Made by a program: the position numbers and the translations under genes. From assembly GCA_016703325.1 (NCBI GenBank), contig JADJCH010000017.1, positions 62,001 through 126,000 on the forward strand: a stretch of 64,000 nt of DNA. The letters are read 5' to 3'. Positions 1-7,533 of this stretch are shown here, piece by piece. Source of the DNA: Burkholderiales bacterium (lineage in GTDB: Bacteria; Pseudomonadota; Gammaproteobacteria; Burkholderiales; Burkholderiaceae_C). Under the pieces are notes generated by a model that was not told where the DNA came from, searched no databases, and saw only the letters and a program-made list of their open reading frames with translations. Numbering within the stretch: position 1 is the stretch's first letter; every line of letters begins with the position of its first letter.

Positions 1-1
1 G

Positions 2-2269
2 AACGAGATCGTCGGGCGACGCCACTACGGCCGCAAGGCGCTGCCGCCGGGCGGCGGCGGTGGACGCAACCCCACCCGGGAGCTGTTCGACACCCTGCTG
101 CTGTGGCGCCCGGTGGTGAGGCTCGACGCCCAGGGGCGCGCCACGTTGGATGTGCCGCTGAACGACTCGCTCACCCGCTTTCGCCTGGTGGCGGTGGCCG
201 ATGCGGGAGCGGACCGCTTCGGCAGCGGCTCCACCACCCTCACCGTCAGCCAGGACCTGCAGCTCATTGCCGGCCTGCCGCCGGTGGTGCGCAGCGGCGA
301 CCGCTTCGAGGCCCAGCTCACCCTGCGCAACACCACCGCAGCGGCCACCTGGCTGGAGGTGAAGCTGGAGGCCACCCCCACACCCGATGGCGATGCCGAC
401 CTGCAGCAGGCCGGCACTGCCGCGGCAGCGGCCGCCCGCGGCGCCGCACCGGGGACCGGGACGCCCCCGACCACCGCCCCCCCACTGAGCCTGGCACCGC
501 AGCGAGTGGAGGTGCCGGCCCAGTCTGCGGTGGAACTGCGCTGGCCGGTGACCGTGCCGGCCCAGGTACGCGCCCTGGCCTGGGAGGCCAGCGCGGTGGA
601 AAGCACGCGCAGCGGCGGCACCCCGCTGAACCCGAAACGCGACGCCCTGCGGCTGATCCAGCGGGTGGAGCCGGCCCTGCCGCTGCGGGTGCAGCAGGCC
701 AGCCTGCAGCAGCTCGACAGCAGCCTTGCCCTGCCGGTGCAGCGCCCGGCCGGTGCCGCACCGGGCGGCGGCGTGGTGGTGGCCCTGCAGCCCCGCCTGG
801 CCGGCGCCCTGCCGGGCATGCGCCGCTGGTTCGAGGCCTATCCCTACAGCTGCCTGGAGCAGCGCGCTTCCCGCGCGGTGGGGCTGCGTGACCTGCCGGC
901 CTGGCAGCAGCTGCTCAGGGAACTGCCCGGTTACCTGGACGGCGACGGGCTGGCGCACTACTTCCCGCCCCGGCCGGAGGAGGCCACCGGCGGCGGCAGC
1001 GACCGGCTCAGCGCCTACCTGCTGAGCCTGTCGGACGCCGCGGGCTGGCCGCTGCCGCCGGACCTGCGCGACCGCCTGCTCGACGGCCTCGGCGCCTTCG
1101 TCGAAGGCCGGCTGGAGCGCCCCGGCCCGGCGCCCCGCAGCGACCGCGATGTGCGCAAGCTCGCCGCGCTGGAAGCGCTGTCGCGCCACGGCCGGGCGCT
1201 GCCGCGCCACCTGGGCAGCCTGGAGATCACACCCACCCAGTGGCCCACCTCCGCCCTGCTGGACTGGCAGGCCCTGCTGCAGCGGGTGGACAGCCTGCCG
1301 CAACGCGAGCAGCGTCTGGAGGAGGCGACGCGCCTGCTGCGCGCCCGGCTGAGCAGCGCAGGCAGCACGCTGCGCTTCGTCGACGAGGCCGGCGACCGCT
1401 GGAGCTGGCTGATGGAAGGGCCGGACGCCAACGCCGCCCGTCTGCTGCTGATGGCGCTGCAGACCCCCGCCTGGCAGGACGATGCACCGCGGCTGGCGCA
1501 GGGCCTGCTGCTGCGCCTGCACGGCGGCGACGGCCCGCAGCGCCAGCTCGCTGCAGGCAGCACAGCGGGCGCCTTCAACACCACCACCGCCAACGTCTGG
1601 GCCACGCTGGCCTTCGAGCAGTTCTCGCTGCGCCGCGAATCCCAGGCCGTCACCGGCCTCACCCGGGCTCAACTGGGCAGCGCCAGCGGCGAGCTGGACT
1701 GGGGCCGCCGTCCCGACGGTGGCCGTCTGCTCCTGCCCTGGCCGGCCCAGTCCGCCACGCTGCAGGTCACGCAACAGGGCAGCGGCCGACCCTGGCTGGC
1801 GATCCAGAGCCTGGCGGCGACCGCACCGGTGACGGTCGCTGCCGGTTACCGGCTGGAGCGCAGCGCCACCCCGGTGGAGCAGAAGGTGAGCGGCCCCTGG
1901 AGCCGCGGCGATGTGCTGCGTGTGCGCCTGACGGTGGATGCCAGTGCCGACCTGGGCTGGGTGGTGCTGAGCGACCCGGTGCCCGCCGGTGCGACGCTGC
2001 TGGGCAGCGGCCTGGGCCGCGACAGCCGCATCGCCCGCAACTCGGCACAAGAGCCCACAGGCAGCGCCTGGCTGGCCTGGGAAGAACGCCGCCCGGACGC
2101 CTGGCGGGTCTACTACCGCTGGATGCCGCGCGGGCGCCACACGGTGGAGTACACCCTGCGGCTGAACACCGTCGGCCAGTTCCAGCTGCCACCGACCCGG
2201 GTGGAGGCCATGTACGCCCCGGAGAACCACGCCGAGCTGCCCCTGCCGGCGCTGGTGGTGCAGCGTTGA
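2..2269 (+). CDS. Alpha-2-macroglobulin family protein, C-terminal part (5' end outside window)
   Basis: The reading frame is open from base 2 with no start codon, so the N-terminal macroglobulin domains lie upstream of the window. Visible in order are the end of an MG domain ('TRELFDTLLLWRP', the usual A2M signature), a beta-rich linker, and the thioester motif CLEQ at bases 851-862 inside 'YPYSCLEQRASRAVG', followed by the helical thioester domain and the C-terminal receptor-type beta domain ending at 2269. Bacterial A2Ms are large periplasmic, often lipid-anchored, protease traps; the Cys-Gln thioester covalently captures attacking proteases. The usual partner pbpC is not downstream, so it could only lie upstream. 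The stop is followed by a different gene after about 105 bases. Confidence 0.93.
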   Translation, partial: NEIVGRRHYGRKALPPGGGGGRNPTRELFDTLLLWRPVVRLDAQGRATLDVPLNDSLTRFRLVAVADAGADRFGSGSTTLTVSQDLQLIAGLPPVVRSGDRFEAQLTLRNTTAAATWLEVKLEATPTPDGDADLQQAGTAAAAAARGAAPGTGTPPTTAPPLSLAPQRVEVPAQSAVELRWPVTVPAQVRALAWEASAVESTRSGGTPLNPKRDALRLIQRVEPALPLRVQQASLQQLDSSLALPVQRPAGAAPGGGVVVALQPRLAGALPGMRRWFEAYPYSCLEQRASRAVGLRDLPAWQQLLRELPGYLDGDGLAHYFPPRPEEATGGGSDRLSAYLLSLSDAAGWPLPPDLRDRLLDGLGAFVEGRLERPGPAPRSDRDVRKLAALEALSRHGRALPRHLGSLEITPTQWPTSALLDWQALLQRVDSLPQREQRLEEATRLLRARLSSAGSTLRFVDEAGDRWSWLMEGPDANAARLLLMALQTPAWQDDAPRLAQGLLLRLHGGDGPQRQLAAGSTAGAFNTTTANVWATLAFEQFSLRRESQAVTGLTRAQLGSASGELDWGRRPDGGRLLLPWPAQSATLQVTQQGSGRPWLAIQSLAATAPVTVAAGYRLERSATPVEQKVSGPWSRGDVLRVRLTVDASADLGWVVLSDPVPAGATLLGSGLGRDSRIARNSAQEPTGSAWLAWEERRPDAWRVYYRWMPRGRHTVEYTLRLNTVGQFQLPPTRVEAMYAPENHAELPLPALVVQR

Positions 2270-2375
2270 CCTCCCTCCAGAATGGCGGGCCGGTGCGAGG
2301 GAATGCCGGATCTGCCGCGCTCCCACCCCCGGCTCCGCTCGCGCCACCCCACCGCACCGCCATACTCTGCGCCCG

Positions 2376-3311
2376 ATGACCGACGCCGACCTGCCCACCC
2401 ACCGCGCTGTTCCCCCACTGACCCAGGTGCTGGCCTTCGAGGACGAAGCTCCGATGGGCCAGGCCCTGGCCCAGGCCCTCGGGCTGCCGCTGGGGCTGAT
2501 CCGCCGCCACCGCTTCCCGGACGGGGAGCTCAAGCTCACGCTGCCCGCGCCGCTGTCCGGCAGCGTGGTGCTGCTGCGCAGCCTGCACCAGCCCAACGAG
2601 AAGCTGGTGGAGCTGCTGATCAGCGCCCCCAGCGCGCGTGAACTGGGTGCCGAGCGGCTGCTGCTGGCCAGCCCCTACCTGGCCTACATGCGCCAGGACA
2701 TCGCCTTCCATCCCGGTGAGGCGGTGAGCCAGCGCCACATCGGCGCCCTGCTGGCCGGGCAGTTCGACGGCATCGTCACCCTCGACCCACACCTGCACCG
2801 CATCGCCTCGCTGGACGAGGTGATGCCCTCACCCTGCCGCGCGGTTTCGCTCACCGCCGCCGGGCTGCTGGGTGAGTTCATCGCCACCCAGCACAGCCAC
2901 GACACCCTGCCGCCGCTGCTGCTGGGGCCGGACGAGGAATCGGCCCAGTGGGTGGCCCAGGCCGCATCGGCCCACGGGCTGCCGCATGCCTGGTGCGTCA
3001 AGCAGCGCCACGGCGACCGCGACGTGCGGGTCACCCTGCCCGCCGGGCTGGACCTGGAGGGCCGCGCCGTGGTGCTGCTCGACGACATGGCCTCCACCGG
3101 CCGCACGCTGATCGAGGCCGCACGGCTGTGCTTCGCCGCCGGGGCGGATACGGTGGATGTGGCCGTCACCCATGCCCTGTTCGTCGGCGACGCACTGGAG
3201 GCCCTGCAGGCCGCAGGCGTGCGCCGCGTCTGGAGCAGCGACTGCGTGCCCCACGCCAGCAACGCCGTACCGGTGGCCGGGCTGCTGGCCGAGGTGCTGC
3301 GCTCGTTCTGA
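2376..3311 (+). CDS. Ribose-phosphate pyrophosphokinase-like phosphoribosyltransferase
   Basis: A 311-residue protein with the two-lobed PRPP synthetase fold. The PRPP-binding loop 'VVLLDDMASTGRTLIE' sits near residue 230. The N-terminal lobe has a 'RFPDGELKL' segment equivalent to the flexible-loop region of Prs, and 'TLDPHLHR' matches the catalytic 'DLHA' region. Family function is transfer of pyrophosphate from ATP to ribose-5-phosphate. The sequence departs from canonical bacterial Prs (the usual 'F.G.AN' start is missing), so this is probably a divergent paralogue of the housekeeping enzyme rather than prs itself. The ATG at 2376 begins the recognisable domain. It stands alone between A2M and a convergent TauE gene, with only 21 bases between the two stops. 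Confidence 0.85.
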   Translation: MTDADLPTHRAVPPLTQVLAFEDEAPMGQALAQALGLPLGLIRRHRFPDGELKLTLPAPLSGSVVLLRSLHQPNEKLVELLISAPSARELGAERLLLASPYLAYMRQDIAFHPGEAVSQRHIGALLAGQFDGIVTLDPHLHRIASLDEVMPSPCRAVSLTAAGLLGEFIATQHSHDTLPPLLLGPDEESAQWVAQAASAHGLPHAWCVKQRHGDRDVRVTLPAGLDLEGRAVVLLDDMASTGRTLIEAARLCFAAGADTVDVAVTHALFVGDALEALQAAGVRRVWSSDCVPHASNAVPVAGLLAEVLRSF

Positions 3312-3332
3312 GCCCCCCACAGAGCCGGCAGC

Positions 3333-4124
3333 TCAGCGCCCGCGCGCGAAGAACAGCACCGCCATCACCAGCCCGGTGGTGATCACCACCGCCCGCAGCA
3401 CCGGTGCCGGCAGCCGCCGCGCCACGTGGGCGCCGGCAAAACCACCCAGCGTGGCGGCCACCGCCATGCCCAGCGCCTGCGGCCACTGCACCGCGCCGGC
3501 CCAGGCAAAGGCGACCACGCTCAGCAGCGACAGCAGCAGCGAGTTGAGGTTCTTCAGTGCATTCGCCCGGTTGAGCTGGGACTCGCCCACCAGCGCATAC
3601 AGCGCCATCAGCAGGATGCCCAGCCCGCCGTTGAAGTAGCCGCCGTACACCGCCACCGCGGCCAATCCGAGCAGCCGCGGCGCGGCGGTGCTCGCAGGGT
3701 CCCCCCCCTGTGCCTCCCCATGGTCGCCGCGGCGGGCGCGCAGCCTGGCCAGCAGCCAGGGCCCGGCAGCAAACACGGCGGTGGCAAACAGCAGCAGCCA
3801 GGGCACCAGGGCCGAGAAGACCTGGGCCGGTGTCCACAGCAGCAGCAAGGCACCCAACACCCCCCCCATGGCGCAGACCAGACCCTCCCGCCAGAGGGTG
3901 GCGCGGGGCAGCGTGGCCAGCTCGGCACGGAAACCCAGCGTGCTGCCCAGGTAACCCGGGCTCACCGCCACCGCACTGCTGGCGTTGGCCTCGATCGGCG
4001 GCACACCGGTGTACACCAGCGCCGGAAAAGTCAGGAAGCTGCCCCCGCCGGCGATGGCGTTGAGCACCCCGGCGGCGAATGCCGCACTCAGCAACAGGGT
4101 CCAGGCGGAAAGATCGAGGGGCAT
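3333..4124 (-). CDS. Sulfite exporter TauE/SafE family membrane protein
   Basis: A 263-residue polytopic membrane protein with about eight hydrophobic helices. The start region 'AAGVLNAIAGGGSFLTFPAL' is the family signature (glycine-rich first half-repeat), and the second repeat carries 'GGYFNGGLGILLMALYAL'. The family exports small organosulfur or sulfonate anions across the inner membrane; the substrate here cannot be told. I chose the ATG at 4124 because it opens the first helix; the longer open frame to 4250 is Arg/Pro-rich and overlaps the divergent EEP gene. The 70 bases between 4124 and 4195 must hold both divergent promoters. Confidence 0.93.
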   Translation of the reverse strand: MPLDLSAWTLLLSAAFAAGVLNAIAGGGSFLTFPALVYTGVPPIEANASSAVAVSPGYLGSTLGFRAELATLPRATLWREGLVCAMGGVLGALLLLWTPAQVFSALVPWLLLFATAVFAAGPWLLARLRARRGDHGEAQGGDPASTAAPRLLGLAAVAVYGGYFNGGLGILLMALYALVGESQLNRANALKNLNSLLLSLLSVVAFAWAGAVQWPQALGMAVAATLGGFAGAHVARRLPAPVLRAVVITTGLVMAVLFFARGR

Positions 4125-4194
4125 GAATACACCGGCTTCAACAGGTCCAGGGCCCGGCGGGGCCGCCTCGATTCTGGTCCATGATGCGGGCCCT

Positions 4195-5241
4195 ATGCTC
4201 CCGACCCTCCTGAACCCGCAAGGGGCCCTGCGAGCCCTGGTCCTGTTCACCCTGCTGGCCGCCGCCTCCCTGGCCGCCCTGCTGCACTGGCCGATGGCGC
4301 CGCGCGCCTGGGTGGACCTGCTGCGCTACCTGCCCTACCCGGCCTGGTTGCTGCCCACGCTGCTCGTCTGGCTGGTGGCCTGGGCGGCCGGCTGGCGCTG
4401 GGGCCTGCTGGCCAGCCTGGCACCGGCCATCGTGCTCACCGGCGTGATGGGCTGGACCTGGGGCGCGCCGGAGGCGGGGCGGCAGCCGCTGCGCTTCATG
4501 ACCTACAACATCAAGGCCTACCGGGCGCACGACCGGCCCTACGGCTTCATCCTGCTGGCCGACGAACTGCGCCGCTGGGATGCGGATGTGGTGGTGATGC
4601 AGGACGCCACGCTGGAGAAAGGCCCGCTGCATCGCCTGCCCGAGGAGCTGCGCGAGGCCCTGCCGCAGCACCAGCTCCACCGCCACGATCAGTACGTGGT
4701 GGCCAGCCGGCTGCCCCTGGCGGGCTGCCGCAGCAGCCTGCTCACCCCGGGTGAACACCAGCGCGGCTTCCTGCGCTGCACGCTGCGCGCCCCGGGCGGC
4801 GACATCGACGTGCTGACGGTGCACTTCCTCTCGCCGCGCGATGGGCTGAACGCCACCCGCCGCGAGCGCCTGGAAGGCTACGACGAGTGGCGGGAGAACT
4901 GGTCGATCCGCCTGGCACAGTCGGCCCAGCTGGCCGAGGAAATCGCGCGCCAGCCCCGGCCGCTGATCCTGGCCGGGGACCTGAACGCGGAAGAGGCCTC
5001 TCCGGTGGTGCAGCAGCTGCTTGCGCGCGGCCTGCGCGACGCCTGGAGCGTGGCCGGGCGCGGCTGGGGCCACACCTATGGCCATGCGCTGAAGCTGCGC
5101 CTGGACTTCCTGCGCATCGACCACATCCTCGTCAGCCCGGAGATCGCGGTTCGCGCGGTCCAGGTGGGCGCGAAGGGCCCGTCGGAACACCGGCCGGTGA
5201 TCGCCGATCTCTTCCTGCAGCGCGACGCCGACGCGCCCTGA
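4195..5241 (+). CDS. Endonuclease/exonuclease/phosphatase (EEP) family protein with N-terminal membrane segments
   Basis: A 348-residue protein. The first ~100 residues hold three hydrophobic helices; the rest is an EEP-fold domain beginning 'LRFMTYNIKAYR' (motif Asn for metal binding) with 'VVVMQDA', 'LAGDLNAEEASPV' and 'RIDHILVS' plus the C-terminal 'SEHRPVIADL' histidine. In the second motif the usual catalytic 'QE' is 'QD', a small change from the family rule. Members cleave phosphodiesters (nucleases, inositol or sphingolipid phosphatases) using a divalent metal. The membrane anchor suggests a periplasmic-facing phosphodiesterase. The ATG at 4195 is used; the open frame extends upstream only across the divergent gene's leader. 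Confidence 0.85.
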   Translation: MLPTLLNPQGALRALVLFTLLAAASLAALLHWPMAPRAWVDLLRYLPYPAWLLPTLLVWLVAWAAGWRWGLLASLAPAIVLTGVMGWTWGAPEAGRQPLRFMTYNIKAYRAHDRPYGFILLADELRRWDADVVVMQDATLEKGPLHRLPEELREALPQHQLHRHDQYVVASRLPLAGCRSSLLTPGEHQRGFLRCTLRAPGGDIDVLTVHFLSPRDGLNATRRERLEGYDEWRENWSIRLAQSAQLAEEIARQPRPLILAGDLNAEEASPVVQQLLARGLRDAWSVAGRGWGHTYGHALKLRLDFLRIDHILVSPEIAVRAVQVGAKGPSEHRPVIADLFLQRDADAP

Positions 5242-5269
5242 CGGCAGACGCCCCGGCCCCGGCCGGTCT

Positions 5270-5359
5270 TCAGCGGCGGAACACCCCGTCCACCGGCACG
5301 CACAGGCCCGCCACCAGGCGGTTGGTCTCGCTGGCCATGCCCACCACGACCAGCAGAGT
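5270..5359 (-). pseudogene. Possible C-terminal remnant of a short-chain dehydrogenase
   Basis: In the 163-base gap between two genes, the minus strand reads 'MASETNRLVAGLCVPVDG' followed by a stop at 5270-5272. This looks like the last 20-odd residues of an SDR ('..ASD..R.VTG..L.VDGG'). No start codon, Rossmann motif or YxxxK is nearby, so if the resemblance is real the gene has been deleted down to its tail. The match is short and could be chance. Confidence 0.3.
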
Positions 5360-5404
5360 CTGCGAACACCGCGGCGGCCCGTCCGGCCACCCCCTGCGAC
5401 GTCG

Positions 5405-6088
5405 TCAATCCGCCGCAAAGCAATAAAACAGCCCCGCCCCACCGGTGCGGCGCAGCGCGTCCATGCCACAGCCCGCGCTCTGGTGCGAGAAGTTCCAGGA
5501 GGTGGCCCAGGTCTCCGGCAGCGGGCCGATGCGGTCGTGGTGGCCCACCACCGCGGAGCCGTCGCCGCTCTTCGTCCAGCCGCCGCAGGTGGTGTCGGTC
5601 TGCGGCGCAAAGGCGGTGCCGTCCGCCCGCGTGCCGGTGAGGATGTCGTGGTTGTTCACTGCATCGCCCCGGCCGGAGATGCTGCGGCCGGACTCGTCCA
5701 GCGCCGTGGACTTGTTGATGTGGTTGCCGTTGTGCAGGTGCGCCACGTCGCGGGCGATCAGCTCGCCCTTGGCATTGAACCAGGGCCCCTTGCCGATGCG
5801 GTCACGCGCGTTGATCGCGGGCACCGCTGGCGCCGTCTGGGTCGCGAAGGTCGGCGGCGTGCTGAGGTAGGCCTTCCAGTTGCGCTGGCCGGCACCCGCC
5901 GCGCTGGCCAGTTTCTGGCAGTGCTGGTCGGCTCCGGCCAGCCCTCCCAGGTCACCGCCCCTGCCCGGGCCGGCGCTGGTGACGAAGAAGCCCATCGGCC
6001 CGGTGGCCGGCGTCATGGAACAGCCGGCCAGGAGCGTGGAAAAAATCGCCGCGGCGATCGGAGCGGCCTGCAGAGCGGTGGTGCGCAT
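5405..6088 (-). CDS. Secreted lipoprotein of the endostatin-like/lectin-fold type
   Basis: A 227-residue protein with a lipoprotein signal peptide (lipobox 'LLAGC', Cys about residue 23) so it is probably anchored in a membrane facing the periplasm or outside. The mature part starts 'FFVTSAGPGRGGDLGGLAGA' and contains 'RIGKGPWFNAKGELIA', 'GRGDAVNNHDILTG' and a C-terminal 'GGAGLFYCFAAD', with conserved cysteines. This matches a family common in Proteobacteria whose fold resembles C-type lectin/endostatin domains and whose function is unknown to me. Its Shine-Dalgarno sequence lies inside a perfect hairpin immediately before the ATG (see 6091-6119). Confidence 0.75.
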   Translation of the reverse strand: MRTTALQAAPIAAAIFSTLLAGCSMTPATGPMGFFVTSAGPGRGGDLGGLAGADQHCQKLASAAGAGQRNWKAYLSTPPTFATQTAPAVPAINARDRIGKGPWFNAKGELIARDVAHLHNGNHINKSTALDESGRSISGRGDAVNNHDILTGTRADGTAFAPQTDTTCGGWTKSGDGSAVVGHHDRIGPLPETWATSWNFSHQSAGCGMDALRRTGGAGLFYCFAAD

Positions 6089-6090
6089 GA

Positions 6091-6119
6091 GGATTCCTTC
6101 ACGATCCGTTAAGGAATCC
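6091..6119 (-). promoter_or_regulatory. Hairpin hiding the ribosome binding site of the lipoprotein gene
   Basis: On the mRNA (minus strand) the sequence GGATTCCTT, an 11-base loop, and AAGGAATCC form a perfect 9-bp stem ending two bases before the ATG at 6088. The AAGGA in the 3' arm is the only good Shine-Dalgarno sequence and is fully paired. This is the layout of a translational switch such as an RNA thermometer or a protein-bound repressor hairpin. Function is inferred. Confidence 0.5.
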
Positions 6120-6166
6120 CCAGGTTATGCCGGGTCGCATGCCCTTGCGCAGTGAGGTTCTTCCCA

Positions 6167-6188
6167 TTCCTGGGGTTCACCCCAGGAA
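6167..6188 (-). terminator. Inverted repeat downstream of the TerC gene, terminator-like
   Basis: TTCCTGGGGT and ACCCCAGGAA are perfect 10-base complements separated by two bases, 11 bases past the TerC stop. The stem is strong but no T-run follows on the minus strand, so it may act as an mRNA 3' stabiliser or a Rho-assisted terminator rather than a classical one. Confidence 0.45.
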
Positions 6189-6198
6189 CCCGCACCCG

Positions 6199-7182
6199 TC
6201 ACCGGCCGGGGTCGCTGCTGGCTTCCTGACGCATCGGCAGGCGCGGCGCGGTGCGCAGACTCCAGACCATGGTGATCGCCAGGATCGCCACCACCACGCC
6301 CAGCGAGGCCAGCACCGGGATCTTCACCACGTCGATCAGCATCATCTTTGTGCCGATGAAGGCCAGGATCACCGCCAGCCCGTAGCTGAGCAGGTGGAAC
6401 TTGGTGGCCACCGCGGCGAGCAGGAAGTACATCGCGCGCAGGCCCAGGATGGCGAAGATGTTGGAGGTCAGCACGATGAAGGGGTCGGTGGTGATCGCGA
6501 AGATCGCCGGGATGGAGTCCACCGCGAAGATCACGTCCGTCAGGCCCACCAGCGCGATCACCAGCAGCAGCGGCGTGGCGATGCGCCGGCCGTTCTCGAC
6601 GGTGAAGAACTTCTCGCCGTCGAGCTGGCGGCTCACCGGCATCAGGCGGCGCAGCAGGCGCAGCGCCGGGTTGTTCTCCATGTCCGGCTCCTGGCCGGCG
6701 GCCCACCACATCTTGATGCCGGTGATCAGCAGGAAGGCACCGAAGACGTAGAGGATCCAGTGGAACTGCGCGATCAGCCAGGAGCCCACCAGGATCATCA
6801 GCGTGCGCAGCACGATGGCGCCCACGATGCCGATCATCAGCACCCGCTTCTGGTAGGCCGGCGGCACCGCGAAGTAGGTGAAGATCATCAGGAAGACAAA
6901 GATGTTGTCCACCGCCAGGCTCTTCTCGATCAGGTAGCCCGTCAGGAACTCCAGCGCCCGGGTGTTCGCCAGGTCGCTGCCGTGGTCCTGCGCAACCGCC
7001 CACCAGAACAGCCCGTTGAAGGCAAAGCTGGCGGCCACCCAGACCAGCGACCAGTTCAGCGCCTCCTTGACGGAAACCTCATGGGCGCCCTGCTTGCGCA
7101 GGACGACAAAATCGACGAACAGCGCGGCGAGCACGCAGGCGACAAAGGTGAGCCACAGCCAGAGCGGCGCGATGGTGTCCAT
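6199..7182 (-). CDS. TerC/Alx family integral membrane protein (probable Mn2+ exporter)
   Basis: A 327-residue protein with 7-9 membrane helices. It has the TerC hallmarks: acidic residues inside helices ('FVDFVVLRK', 'SLAVDNIFVFLMIF', 'VGLTDVIFAVDSIPAIFAI'), which form the metal-conducting core. Alx/TerC proteins export Mn2+ or protect against tellurite and alkaline stress. The ATG at 7182 opens the first helix ('MDTIAPLWLWLTF'); the open frame to 7278 lies within the riboswitch leader and is not expected to be translated. The upstream yybP-ykoY riboswitch is strong independent support for a manganese role. Confidence 0.95.
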   Translation of the reverse strand: MDTIAPLWLWLTFVACVLAALFVDFVVLRKQGAHEVSVKEALNWSLVWVAASFAFNGLFWWAVAQDHGSDLANTRALEFLTGYLIEKSLAVDNIFVFLMIFTYFAVPPAYQKRVLMIGIVGAIVLRTLMILVGSWLIAQFHWILYVFGAFLLITGIKMWWAAGQEPDMENNPALRLLRRLMPVSRQLDGEKFFTVENGRRIATPLLLVIALVGLTDVIFAVDSIPAIFAITTDPFIVLTSNIFAILGLRAMYFLLAAVATKFHLLSYGLAVILAFIGTKMMLIDVVKIPVLASLGVVVAILAITMVWSLRTAPRLPMRQEASSDPGR

Positions 7183-7210
7183 GGACAGTCCCAGGTAAAA
7201 GGATGGAGAT

Positions 7211-7343
7211 CGCGCCGAAAGGTCTTGCCGGAAGCGGGCTGTAGCGGCCGCCTCGTGCGCACCCGGGACCGCCGGCATTGCACCGGCGCTCCGTATTGAC
7301 GGGACATCGCGGCAGCCGGGGCTGCCTGACTACTCCCCTTTCG
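7211..7343 (-). promoter_or_regulatory. yybP-ykoY manganese riboswitch in the TerC leader
   Basis: Read on the minus strand the leader begins AAAGGGGAGTAG (7330-7341), then CCGTCAATAC near 7295-7304, variable GC-rich stems, a CGAGGCGG segment, and the diagnostic 3' block GGCAAGACCTTTCGGCGC (about 7213-7230). These are the conserved blocks of the yybP-ykoY class, whose two cross-docked loops bind Mn2+ and which often precede TerC/Alx and MntP genes. The 3' block ends about 30 bases before the ATG at 7182, so control may be at translation (anti-SD) or termination; which of the two I cannot tell. Identification is by motif reading, without a covariance search. Confidence 0.9.
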
Positions 7344-7533
7344 GACAATCCCGATTCTGTCGAAGCAGGAGTGTCCCCACGATCCTTGAGCCTTCATGCA
7401 CGATGTCGGGCAGGCCCCACAGGGCAGACAATCCGGGTTCGGCCTGCAACTGTGCTGGGTTCGATCGCGCAGGCCCCGTTCCTGAAGACGCACGTCTCCT
7501 GCACTTTGCCACCCGCGAACCCTCTTGATCCCC

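Noticed and set aside
4125..4250. N-terminal extension of the TauE permease
   Set aside because: Arg/Pro-rich, overlaps the start of the divergent EEP gene, and is absent from the family.
7183..7278. N-terminal extension of TerC to 7278
   Set aside because: The extension is translated riboswitch sequence; the first membrane helix begins at the ATG at 7182.
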